Part shown: positions 49,501-61,200 of the stretch, piece by piece
How positions within the stretch are numbered: position 1 is the stretch's first letter
Layout of the letters: the number at the start of each line of letters is the position of its first letter
Source of the DNA: Polytrichum commune
Taxonomy: Eukaryota > Streptophyta > Polytrichopsida > Polytrichales > Polytrichaceae
Direction of reading: 5' to 3'
Length of the DNA stretch: 64,000 bases
Assembly: GCA_950295325.1 (NCBI GenBank)
Contig: OX485809.1
Location: 186,001 to 250,000 of the forward strand
The notes under the pieces: model-generated
Databases searched by the model: none
What the model was told of the DNA's origin: nothing
The model's input: the letters and a program-made list of their open reading frames with translations, nothing else
Position numbers and translations under genes: made by a program

Positions 49501-51200
49501 GATCAGTGGAGAACCAATCAGAGCGTTTCCTGTCATGGGAATCAGGCATCAGAGCACCTTAGACCTCAGTCACAAACTCGCAGGGAAACTTGTGGGAAGA
49601 GAGCATCTGGGTATAGTGACAAAGATATAACTGCATTGCAGACAGTGCTGCCTGCACAAGAGAAAACTGCCGAAGAATCAAACAACTCAAGGGAACTAAT
49701 GTCTGGCATGAACTATCTTGTGAAGGGTGCAGCCCAACCAAATACTTTTGAGACTGATATCATCGAGACATCCACAAAGTCGGCAGAGCAACATTTTACT
49801 GATAGTGACACAGTTGATACTGAAGCAGAAGGGCTTGCTAGAACCAGTGTGGTTGATTCAGAGCCCAATGCAGGTGCAAGTATGTCACCAAGCATGTTGG
49901 ACCTTGAGCTGACAAGCTTGCTACAGCAATCTGCATCCAAAGACCATTCTGATGAGTCAGGGAATCTAAGCGTGATTCAAGCAGATGAGTTCCAACCCAG
50001 GACTCTTCACGGAGCATCAGAATTCCCGTTAACTTCCTCTGTACTACCAGTCACAGCAAACGATTGCTCTGATATATATCCAGGTAGAGGAGGCTCGAAT
50101 GGTCGTGAACAAACTGTGTTGTCTGAGGACGTGCAAGCCAGCAGCAGTGATGTGTTCTTCAAAGATATTACAGTGGACATGTCTGGGAAGGTTGATTCAC
50201 TATCATGCAATTCAGATGCAGAGGAGAATGGGGTTTTGCTGGAGAAATCAGGTCCACTTCATTGCCTAGCAGGCGAAAAGAAACTAAGCTTGAATGGGAG
50301 CTATGACATCTATGAAGCAACTACATCATCAGATGTGTACCAGCACAGGAATTTCTCCTTGGATTCGAGGCAATATTCCCCACTACCTGCCAAAATTTCC
50401 ACTGTTTGCAATGGTGGGGATGGAGATTCTTTGGAAGCTGACAGGAGTTCAGTGCAAGATACACCTAAGGCTTTTACAGTGAAACAAGATGCAACAAAAA
50501 GATTCCTTCTCAGTAAAGCGCCACCTGTACTCACTGTGCATCTGAAAAGGTTTGCACAAGATATGCATGGGAGATTAAGCAAGCTTGGTGGCCATGTAGC
50601 ATTCTCTGAGCAGCTTGATTTGGGACCATTCATGGATCAGAGGTGTGCATCAAAAATCATGTCATGAATGAATGTTGATCACTCCATGTCTACTGATCTT
50701 TATTTGCTGTACATTCATTTGAGTAGGTCTTGTCAGATTTGAGGATCGAGTGTCTTATGTCATGTTATGCGTGCTTCTATCTTCAAGGAAAATTATGTTT
50801 AACACACTCTGAAGTTTGGAATTGCTCATGACAAATCTAATTTTCATATGGAAAGAGATTTTTTAAATTTGTTACTGTGGGCTGGCATATTATAATAGCA
50901 GTCATGAAAGCGAGAAGATTGAATTGTTTCTTTTTGGATGCATCCAGGAATGGTAATCAACAAGGTTGTAAATATCGATTAATTGGCACCGTGGAGCACT
51001 CAGGGACAATGCGAGGGGGTCATTATGTTGCATATGTGATGGGCCCTGCTAATGATGAAGAATATGAGGCAGACAGTTCATCCAGGGAAGTATCCACCTG
51101 GTACTACATCAGTGATTCGCAAGTTCGAAAGACATCACTGGAATCTGTATTGCGCAGTGAAGCATACCTACTGTTTTATGAGAGACAGGCCTCTAATTAG
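46561..51200 (+). CDS. Ubiquitin carboxyl-terminal hydrolase, UBP1/UBP2 (USP16/45) type (2 exons, 1444 aa)
   Basis: Exons 46561-50642 and 50948-51200 join in phase (AG/GTGTGC donor, CATCCAG acceptor). The [10 protein letters not shown] start resembles Arabidopsis UBP1. A ZnF-UBP domain that would bind free ubiquitin C-termini spans about 75-220 ([35 protein letters not shown]). The peptidase domain opens with [12 protein letters not shown] (nucleophile Cys327), then the QQQDSHELL box (about 427-435). The small second exon supplies [15 protein letters not shown] (His1386) and WYYISDSQV (Asp1417), so the catalytic residues are intact. Between the boxes lie about 900 residues, largely Ser/Glu/Asp-rich, including a CENCSRR Cys pair that with an earlier CVCG pair could form the structural zinc site. 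Arabidopsis UBP1/UBP2 are shorter (about 960-1080 aa). Skipping the intron would end the protein at a stop at 50667 without the catalytic His. Confidence 0.93.
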
Positions 51201-52096
51201 GGTTCTTGTTTCTTGAAGTTTTCCACTACCATTCATTTACAGGAGGTTGGTTTCATGTATATGTGTCTACAGCACCAAGTCTTCCCTCTCTTTTCTGGGG
51301 AAGCACCATTCTAGGCTCAAAGGAGCAACCTCCAGGTCGTCATCTTATTGTAACTCTTGATCTGCAAGGATCTAAGTCTCAAAAGCTTGTTACTCAGGGT
51401 GGCAAGCCCCCTGTGGTCTCTGTCCAAGTAATCAGGATGGAAATCCAAGAATTGAAGAAAAGCCTTCATAGGTTTTCTACTTTATGTACCAAGAGAAAGG
51501 AACTCGATTATATTTGAGATTAGTCCATTGGCCATTGTGGAGTTTGCTATTGATGTCACAGGAGAGCATACACAAGTTATGCGTCTAGTGATGCAGGTTA
51601 TGGTTTCAGAAAAGTCTGTCAGTCAGGATGTAAGATGCAGGTCAGCTATGGACTTTAATAACAACATTTTTGCTCTTTGGGTACCTGGTTATCTTTTTCT
51701 AAATGATGTTCTCAACAAAAAGCTATATTATCTCACTGCACCAAACCTGAGTCTCCCATACCTGACTAACCCTAAACCTGATATCATAATGATCATATCT
51801 GTCATAATGACAAGCTGATTCCTCTGTAAAACCTGGAGACTATTAATTTTGGCCACATTAGCACCTAAATTGTCTTCAGGGACTTGGAATTAGTCTAACA
51901 AAACTAAATTAGAATAAATCAACTTCGAACCTATAGGGGGGCAAGTTATTACTACACCCTCATTGTAGGTTTTGAGAAAAGAAAATGCACAGCCTCATTC
52001 ATTCTACCCTCAATATTTGTTACCCCTACAAGCCTTGACAATTGTAATTGGTGTTTGATTTTGCCCCTAACCAGAAACACTTATAGGGGTAACATA
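51201..52096 (+). other. UBP 3' UTR and spacer
   Basis: ORFs at 51206-51517 and 51528-51818 have no recognised domain and lie in the expected 3' UTR. A short inverted pair TTACCCCTACAAG / CTTATAGGGGTAA spans 52019-52093. Confidence 0.35.
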
Positions 52097-53684
52097 CAGT
52101 GACTTCAAGAAATGAGTCTATGAGGGTATTTGATTTAAAAAAGTAACAACATAGAGAGTATGAAGAATCAAAGCAATAAATTTTGAACATGAAAGTATGA
52201 GAGCATGAAGTAACTGACAACCTCAAGAAAATTGAAAAGAAATTGCCACTAGATTAAAAAAATACATAGTGCCAAAGTTGACTATGTACATAGACTCATT
52301 TTTTGAGGCGTTATAGAAAGAGTGGTCAAAATCTTGTCCACTTTCCACGAGCAGCCAAAACAGTTGCAATTCGATCTGGCATGCTAGCATACAATCTCTC
52401 ACACTGCTCTGTAGTGATCGTCTTATAAGTCTCCTCCAGACGCTCCCATAATTACAAAAGACCTACAGGAGGAGTTGGATAGGAATTCAAACGATGTTTG
52501 AGAATTGCCCAAACATGTTCTATGGGATTTAGGTTTGGGGATTGAGCTGGCCACTCTAAAATAGTGAGTGGTTGCTCTAAGAACCATTTCTGAACAATCT
52601 TTGCCTTATGTATAGGAGCATTATCATGCTGGAAAATGACGTTATCGAGGTTCAAGTATCCTAATCTCTCTAAACTCAAGTACAAATCTCCATGCAAGAT
52701 TGTAATATAGTCCTTCGCATTTATATGCCCATCCACCTTTTGTAAATTACCTACACCTCTTGCTGTCATACAACTCCATAGCATCAAAGACCCTCCACCA
52801 TGCTTCACTGTTTGCTTCACCGCACGATCAGGGAAGCTTTTTTGGTCATTGACCCAACACCAAGTCCTCCCATCCGCATTGAAACAATTTATCTTCGTTT
52901 CATCACTGAATACAACTCTCTTCCAATCCTCAATTGTCCACTCTTCATGAATTCTTGCAAATCGTAGCCTCTCTCGTACATTTTTATGTGACAAACAAGG
53001 CTTAGGAATCTTCTCACATGCACTCAATCCAGCATCTCTCAAAGCAGACCGCAAAGTGTTATCACGGAAACCCACTTCTCTACCCTCTCTCAACACTTTT
53101 GCTGCATGTAATGCCGTTTCCAGCCCTCCAACCGTGACCAAACGCACAGCACGTCGTCTCTTTGAAGTGCTAAGAATCTTTGGAACACCTCGTTTTGGCA
53201 ATTCTAAGTTACTACAATGTTTCTTCCTCACTCTATTCACCGTACTCTGAGAAACCCAATGACTTCGCAACCACTCTTGTACTCTTACCTTTCATCAAAA
53301 GAGCAACAATATCTCTCACTTTGTCTCCTGAAATTGGCTTCATCATGCCAATTCTAATTCCTATTCTCCACAGTATGGTCCACAAGAAGGAAGAGAAGAG
53401 AAATCACAAAAAATTCATCAAAAAACACAAATTTCTCTATGTTCTACACTCATGTGAAGTTGCTCCACAAGCCACCTCAAAAAATGAGTCTATAAGGGTA
53501 CATGCACATTTGTGATCTTAACTCACAATGTAGATATTATTTAGGCAAAGCGCCATGTGGCATGTGTTAAGAGTGCACGAGGCACAATAGATTTTTTTGC
53601 TCGGCTTCATCCGCCTTAATGTTTCCCGGCTAGCCCCCATCAATGCTCTTGATAGGGCCATTGACTCATTTCTTGAAGTCACTG
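52097..53684 (-). mobile_element. Tc1/mariner-type element (1588 bp by outer ends)
   Basis: Outer ends are an exact 22-bp inverted repeat, CAGTGACTTCAAGAAATGAG followed by TC, with TA immediately outside on both sides (52095-52096, 53685-53686), as for Tc1 insertions. A second, inner inverted pair, ATAGACTCATTTTTTGAGG, is near 52291-52309 and 53480-53498, also next to TA (TAC..). The inner pair alone would define a compact 1.2-kb element. The transposase remnant is inside both. Whether the element's true limits are the outer or inner pair is open. Confidence 0.7.
52452..53346 (-). pseudogene. Frameshifted Tc1-type DD34E transposase
   Basis: The main frame (53270 down to 52452) holds the HTH tail VSQSTVNRVRKKH and the catalytic core: first Asp in RVVFSDETKI, second Asp in VIFQHDNAPIHKAK, Glu in SPNLNPIEHVW, with 34 residues between the last two. 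This is the DD34E signature of Tc1, whereas typical plant mariner-like elements are DD39D. The first part of the HTH (ISGDKVRDIVALLMKGKST) lies in another frame starting at 53346, so a single frameshift near 53255-53270 breaks the gene. The main frame begins after a stop, with no ATG near its start. It would cut and paste DNA at TA sites if intact; as read it is dead. Confidence 0.85.
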
Positions 53685-53699
53685 TATATAGAGGGTCGA

Positions 53700-54870
53700 C
53701 GGGGGACGTTAAAGTTCCCCCCACGAACTTATAGGGGAGGTAGATTCGGGCACGGGCAGCTGTCCGGCCAGAAATTCCAGATGTTCAGGACCCGACCAAA
53801 AATTGCTGCCCGCCCATCCGACTTCGAAAAAATTGTTGCCCTTGCATTCTTGAAGGCCACTTATTCATAAATTCCATATTGAGTGCACTTCACCGTCAAG
53901 GTCCAAAATCCAATATATATGTTCACTTCTATTGAATAAATAAGCAATTGATTGGGATTTCGTTTTCAAAATGAAACCGCCAATAAAGCATGTAAATAAC
54001 TAGGAAGTCAAAAATATTATAAAACCCTCATTAGCATTGAGGTTATGATTTTTGTGACTTGCCATTGCAAGGGTCTTTGTCATTCTAAAATGGAACTGAA
54101 ATTACTGGTTTAAATTTAGTATGTTGAATATTATAATCTTTTAGTTAATACCTTCTACTTTCACAAAGTTTTCACATGCATTTAAACTAATTAAGTGTGA
54201 TTGAATGTAATTAATTCTAGTTAATTCTGATTAATCCTAATTAAGACCAATTAAATCAGAAAGTCCATGAATTAATCATAATTAATTCCAGTAAGTCTAT
54301 TTTATTATTAATAAGGCTTAATGAAATTGGTAAGCATACATTCTGATATAATTAGGCTTATTTAGACTTAACCAGGATTAACTAGACTTAAATACATTCA
54401 ATCACACTTAATTAGTTTAAATTCATATGAATACTTTGTGAAAGTAGAAGGTATTAACTCGACTATAATACTGAACATACTAAAAATAAAACAACAACAT
54501 TTAGTTCTACTTTAAGAAAGACAAAGACCCTTTCAATGGCAAGTCACAAAAATCAGAACCTCGGTGCTAATGAGGATTTTATAATATTTTTGACTTCCAA
54601 GTTATTTACATATTTTAATGGCTGTTTCACTTTGAAAATGAAAGTCAACATATATATTGGATTTTGGACCTTGAAGGTGAAGTGCACTCAATATGGGATT
54701 TGTGGATAAGTGGCCTTCAAGAATGCAAGGGCAACGGTTTTTCCGAAGTCGGGCGGGCGGGCAACAATTTTCGGTCGAGTCCAGAAAATCTGGAATTTAT
54801 GGCCGGGTGGCTGCCCCTGCCCGAATCTACCTCCCCTATAAGTTCGTAGGGGGAACTTTAACGTCCCCCG
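53700..54870. mobile_element. Foldback element: 1.17-kb near-palindrome with arms over 500 bp
   Basis: The left tip CGGGGGACGTTAAAGTTCCC is matched by the reverse complement of the right tip. Correspondence continues through ACGAACTTATAGGGGAGG, TGCATTCTTGAAGGCCACTTAT, CATATTGAGTGCACTTCACC, GAAGTCAAAAATATTATAAAA and TACTTTCACAAAGT to about 54250 on the left and 54330 on the right, leaving a loop of about 100 bases. No transposase. Long-TIR architecture fits a foldback or Mutator-like non-autonomous element. It starts 14 bases after the Tc1 element. No clear target duplication. Confidence 0.8.
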
Positions 54871-54885
54871 AAAATTACCGGTCAT

Positions 54886-55077
54886 TTTAGAAGGGTTTAT
54901 AGGATATACCCCAATTTAATAAAGAAAAACCGGAGGATGTCAGCATGTAACTGGTTGGACTTGCACACACTAGGATCTCAACCAGTTATGCCCAAAAATC
55001 TCCCGGATCACTCGTTGACATCCTTCGGTTTTCCTTTACTTATTGGGGTATATTCTATAAATTCCTCTAAAATGATC
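54886..55077. repeat. 190-bp hairpin with about 60-bp arms
   Basis: TCATTTTAGAAGGGTTTATAG..ATATACCCCAAT..AAAACCGGAGGATGTCA pairs with the reverse complement of TGACATCCTTCGGTTTTCC..TTATTGGGGTATATTCTATAAA..CTCTAAAATGA. A small inner pair, AACTGGTT and AACCAGTT, lies in the loop. It could be a MITE or a hairpin RNA source. Confidence 0.7.
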
Positions 55078-57022
55078 GATAAATTGCCTGCATTCTTGAA
55101 CTTCAACCGGTTATTTCTCAAACTCAACTGGTTCATCTGTACCTAACTGCCGGTTCTCCCCATCATGGTAGTGGGCCAAGCCTAACCTTAGGCCCGTGTA
55201 GCCCGACTTGTTGCCATGCTCTAAATAAGAAGGGCTGGACATTAAATTGACACGCGAATGGAAGTGTGGGTCCTAGAACATGTGTCCACAAACATTACGC
55301 CTACACTAATTGTTCTGACTTATATCTATTAATTCTAGTAATGTTGTTAGGCAAACTTTACATATAGGCCCCTAGGGTTTAGTATAGTAAGAGTTGGACA
55401 GATTACTGTAGGTTGCATGTTGTCAATTTCCTAGAGATTTGGAAGCATTTAGGACTCCCAAAGTTTATGATAACCAATTTACTCTGTAATGCTTACTAGA
55501 GAATACTCTTGCACATTGGAAAATAGAAAGCACAATACACTTTCCAATAGTAGGTTATAGCTATTAATGGGTCATTATGAAACACATGTCTTATCTCTTT
55601 AAACACATGTCTTTTTGGTGTTTGTTTCTAAATCCATACCTAACCATGCACCACTTGAATATAGGTGTTCGGTTAAAAATAGTAACCAAATTAGTTTTGC
55701 TGACCTTAGTTGGCATGTAAGTTCTTACTATGGATATGTTATCAGTGGAATTGGTGTTGGTGGTTCAAAAACTCATGCAGAAGTTGTTTACAACATGGGT
55801 CGTAGCCAATGTTGGATTGGTATTTTGGAGCCTTGATACCATGTGGATATGTAAAATGAGAATTTTACAAAAAAGAATAATACCGGTAGGGTTTGTGTTT
55901 TTGTAGATATTCTAGTTTTTTTTTTCCTTTCTAAAATCCCAATTAGGTTTAATAGCAAGCAAGAACCTTGAGAACTAATAACTAAGTAAAACAACCCTAG
56001 TATTGAGTTTATGGTCTTAAGATATTATTGAGCCAAATAATGACATGAGGTGAAGAAAGATTCTCAATGGAAATCCCATGACAACTCAACACCATCACAA
56101 ATCGCGTTTGATGATATGAATGAGGCTATTCTTGCTAAAGAGTTGAATTCTATCCATCACTTCGGGGGAGAAACTAGATGACCTCCACCTCAAAAGGGTT
56201 TTCTCAAATACAAAGGTGTATTGTACTTGAACCAACGGCCGGGGATTCGTGGCACTCAAGTAAAGTCATCTGGTAACAAAAATCGGATGAGTCCATCAAG
56301 AACCTCGGATGGAGCTTACTTTACTGAAACGCCTCCGAGTTGGCATGTAAGACCTATTTTCTCCCTCATAGCTATCTTGAACTATTAGTTATTTTGTAAA
56401 TATCAATTAGTTGGCAAGGGACAATGATGCGCCTTGGATGCTCTAAGCCTATTTTCTAACCTCCCATTAGTTGTTTTCAAGGCCACGATGTGGCTTTGAC
56501 TTCCACATGGTTATTTTGATAAATATCACAAGATATCAACGTGTGCAACATATAATTATGATGTGTTGTCATAGACCATTTTTTTCTTCATAATTTATTT
56601 ATTTTGCACGGGTGTGATTGCTCAAACATTTGTAATATGTCAAAATAATATATATTAATTTATGGTAAATTGGTGAAATTAAAAAATTCAATATTCTAAT
56701 AATCATTATTAACATATAATACAATTTATTTGAAAATAATTAATATACACCATGTGATTTTAAAGATAATACAATATATGATGAGCATAAAATATTACAA
56801 TATTTCAGATATGCTATAGTCAGAAACTTATGATTTTCCGAGTATACCCCATCCATAACGTTGTCCCACAAGTCTAATTCCAAATAACATACCATAATTT
56901 ATTTATACCTCATTATATTACCTTAAAAAATGTTTTTTTTTGTTTTTTGGTATGTTTAATATTCTACATTCATTGTTTCATTTTGGTCATCTTATGAACA
57001 CTTGCACTAATTTATCATTAGG
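55078..57022. other. Intergenic, nothing recognised
   Basis: AT-rich. A 21-base string (56237-56257) recurs inverted at 57666-57686, beside the LINE-like remnant. No supported gene. Confidence 0.35.
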
Positions 57023-57400
57023 ATGACAAAGATAATTTTAAATGGTAAGTCACAAAATTATAACCTCAATGTTAATGAGGATTTTGTAATATTTTTGACC
57101 TCCAAGTTATTTACGTGCTTCATTGATGGTTCCACTTCCGGAATGAAATCCCAATTAATTGCTTATATACTAATTGTAAATGCACTAATATATATTGGAT
57201 TTTAGACCTTGAAGGTGAAGTGCACTCAATATGGGATTTGTAGTCAAGCGGCCTTCAAGAATGCAAGGGCAATGTTTTTTTTGAAGTTGGGCGGGATGGG
57301 CAATAATTTTTGATTGGGTTCAAAAATATCTTTAGAGGGTTGCCCTAGCCCATATTTGACACCCCCGAAAATTCGTGAGGAGGTATTTAATGTCCGCCCA
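57023..57400 (+). mobile_element. Solo arm of the foldback family
   Basis: Colinear with the right arm of the element at 53700-54870: GACAAAG, GGTAAGTCACAAAA, TTAATGAGGATTTTGTAAT, TATATATTGGATTTTAGACC, TTGAAGGTGAAGTGCACTC, CAAGAATGCAAGGGCAA, ending in TATTTAATGTCCGCCC. More diverged than the two arms are from each other, so probably older. Confidence 0.7.
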
Positions 57401-57668
57401 TATTAATTTCTTAAAAATAACCGGACTAGTAATGATAGGTTGGCAACGCATGATGCACCCACTTGTTTCTATATGAGGCATTTTAATTTTATCTAACCCC
57501 CTTTGTATTATTGCCTTAAGTATTAGATTAGACTAGGATTATTTAGAACTACTAAAACTTCGTATTTTTGAAACCCTTGAGACAAGGAGTTGACGACGTG
57601 AGGTAGTGTCTAAAGTGGTTCATCTCATCCGCAAAGATGAATGAACTCCCATTAATGAAAATACACGA

Positions 57669-57932
57669 GTGCCACGAATCCCCGGCCTGAACCAACCATT
57701 GACACTGTCCCAATGCAAGATCATTGCTGCTCACCGCACCTCAAACCATAGACTTGCCTTTGGAACTAGATGGTGGTCCACTACGCCTATTTGTTTTTCT
57801 AGAGAAAATAGACTATGCCACTTTTGTTCTTCTAATGTACTTGAAAATGAGGCACACTTTGGGTTGGAGTGTCCCCAATACAACTCGATTAGAGATGAGT
57901 TTCAATCATTATTTGAGAATGTAGTATTATGA
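57669..57932 (+). pseudogene. LINE-type reverse transcriptase C-terminal remnant
   Basis: The ORF contains AAHRTSNHRLAFGTRWW followed by a zinc-knuckle CHFCSSNVLENEAHFGLEC (C-x2-C-x9-H-x4-C) and PQYNSIRDEF. This pattern is seen after the polymerase domain of non-LTR retroelements. No RT or endonuclease domain is present nearby, so it is a fragment. I base the family on pattern only. Confidence 0.5.
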
Positions 57933-58292
57933 AGTTTGAAATCTTTCTTTCAATTAGACCACAAAAGTCAATATTAGTCTCTATCTCACAGAGGCCACTC
58001 CACTCCGCCATTGTAGGGAATAAACCAGTTTCACACCATCTTGATGTACTTTTAATCCCATAAGCCTTTCGACTTCCCATACTTGAGTTGAATTCCATTC
58101 CACCAAGTATCAATATTAGAACAATATCACACTTTTGATACCAGTATTGTGGGTTACTGACATCAATATTGATATTGATTAATTGAGACCATGCATGGAC
58201 AAACCATTTTCACTGTCAATCGTCTCACAGAATAATACGAACTTCAAATGTGTGCGAGACTCGAGAAGAAACGTTGAAGGGTTTCATGAGCG

Positions 58293-61200
58293 ATGGACTC
58301 CATGTTTCACAACATCAAACGATTCTGTGCGGAGAGAATCGTAATGTTATGCTTCAAACTTAGCCCACCGAGCATTCTGAGCCGCGTATTGAAACCTGCG
58401 TTTGCTAAAGCTCGCAGTTCACTCATAAATTTCATGAACGACTCGAGCGTCGTCCACGGAAACTCGAAGAATGTCACTCATCCACCAGCGCTTGTAGATT
58501 TGGATATCAGACACAAGTTATCGGAACACCAAGTGTCGAAACTGTATCAAAAATTCCTCGTGGGTACCTGACCTCGCTGATAATTTGAAGAATGAATCAC
58601 CACCTTGTGCATTTGTATTACACCTAATTCCTGTCTGCATCCTGAGTCTCTCTTCAGATTCTGTAAATTATGGGAATGTTGAATGTAGGTTGCAACTGAA
58701 ATGCGTTTTTTTCAGCATGAGATTCAAACCACATCAATTCAACACGTGCAGAGCATTTGTGATGAAAACTATTTGCAAATTGGCATCAAGGAGTTTCTGA
58801 AACTGGAGGAAATGAGAGTCAATCCTTTTGCTGCTCGCATTTGTATGGTGTTTAGTGAAGATGGGACCGGGAAGTTGGATTTCCAAAAGTTCCTCAACGT
58901 CACACTCACGTTTTCGAGGCAAACACCGGCAGAGAGGAAAATGATTTGGATATATGCTCTTTGGGATTTCGATGGAGATGATATCCTCGGGGAAGGTATA
59001 AATGAGTTGAGAACACTCCTACATATGATCACTCGTTACGGAAATTCCATGTATGTTGAGTTCGATTCCTTGATTTGATTACACGATGCAGTTTGTCATA
59101 TTGCTATATTTGCCATGCTATTTGAAACTTTGAATGATGTGATACGTTGATTGAAACTTGAGGATCGTCTTCTTCGGGAAGTAAGCTTGAAGGAAGAGAC
59201 TCTCCACCCATAGGTTGGTATCACCTTTCAAAGAAATCTTCTTCCAATTAAGTTTTGTGATGGTTGATTTTAATTAATACACCACATAGCAACCATGGGA
59301 TCACATCATTGTGATACCCTTTCGGGAAGAATCCCATATGTCACTTTTAGATAAACAATCCCAATGTTTATCACATCCAATGTTTCAATGATTTGTTGTC
59401 TTACTGCTTGATGTTTATCATCCTACGTTGTCCGTAGCGGAATCTCCTAAAATGCCAAGCATATGAAAAAGTTGCGAAAACCGAGATCTTCTAAAATTTT
59501 GGAAGTCTAAATCTAAATAAAAATAAAATATTCAAATATGAAATCTAAAATTGCTAAGGTAGGATTATAGTGTGTAGTGTAATAGGAAACCCCATGGAAT
59601 TTGGTTTTATTTGGAATTATAGGAAAGAAGGCACTTGCTAATGGAGATCCTCTTTGACAATTGTAATTGGATGTTTGGTTGGTGTATGTGCAAAGGGATA
59701 GATTCAAAAAAATATATATATATTTTTTTTAAGATTCAAACTCAAAGTCCATTATGGAAGATTACATATTGAGGGAGATGATAGAAACCTTAAAATTTGT
59801 TTCAATATTAAAGAGCAAGTGGTAGTGATTTTGTTGTTCCCCATAATGTTGAACTTGTCGTGGAGAACATCAAAACTCACTCCCACCTCGGTTATTTATC
59901 ATCGATCACCTCTAGGGAACAATGAAAACATGAAACACTATTGTAATGTCACATCGGAACATGGAAAGATTCATGCCGTGTAACGATGTACCAATGAGGC
60001 AAAGCTACATGCACATAACCTAGTGATAGGTCAATTCGTTTAAACGTTACCCAAGGACAATGTGCTCACCCCCACAAAACATGGACAAACATTCTTGATC
60101 TTCTCTAAGGTCCATAATGGTTCTAAAAGTGGAGGATTCATCTAGCGTTTGTTAAAATGAACTGAAAACCTCCTTGGAACAAATAACTTTGACCTTCCCA
60201 TATAATTTTGTCATTTGAATCAAACACATAAAGTTCTATCATGATCAAAACATTCTTTCTCTATCATTCTTTTAGTTCAATACCATTAACATTGACCAAT
60301 CAATCATTTTGGAAAACCACCAAAATTTCCCATTGTAAGGTTAGCAACTTTGTAATTGTTCCTTATTGTTCCATTTTCTCAAACGTAGTTTAATGTTATA
60401 GTTTCAATTATTCCCAGGTACGTAAATGAATTGTCTAATTACATATTAAAAATCAGAGTAAAAAATGCAATGCGTTACTTAAAAGGTCACAACCCTTATA
60501 AAAAGCTTCTCAAAATCTTCATAATAGACCCCTAGATGATTGATATTCTAGACAACTTGGAGCACTGTCACATACCATTTCTTAATTTTTGGATCAAATG
60601 AAAAATGTGCTTGACATCAATATGAGTTAATATGAATCTTAGGCCCGGTTTACACTTGAGTTTGAGATTTATTTTCTTGGGGCCAATTCAATGAGATTTT
60701 AGCCCCTATTACCCTTGAGGTTGGTCCCAAGTACTCATTAGAATAAATTATAACAAGGGCCAATTCTCCCATGTCTAATGGCCTTGAAGCCAAAGAATGG
60801 AGGTTGTTGCATAAAGCCTTGAAGGGAAGCGAAGAAGAAAGGGAGCCATTTAGATTTCCAATCAACCAAATGGCTTGAAACATTTCCACAACTATATGTT
60901 TAATAAAAATAACTATGTTTATATCCGAAATTGGTCCCAAGGGCAAGAACCGGCCTTCGAAGAATGGTGCACTTCTTGGCTCGAGATTGGACCATGCTGG
61001 ATCATGTCTCTTCCGAATAACAATTTCCTCGAAAAAAAATTGGCCTCACACTAGGTGTAACTTGGTTGGGTTCGATTTCAAATTTTAGTCCAAAAAGAAC
61101 TATGGATTCCAGCCTTATGAAACAAAAAATCGGTCTCAACACATGGTGTAAACCAACCCTTACAGAGTGTGAAACAATAGAGTTATTCGTAAAGTAAAGA

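Noticed and set aside
50643..50667. UBP stop at 50667 as the true C-terminus
   Set aside because: It would remove the catalytic His and Asp that lie in phase in the next exon; this is intron read-through.
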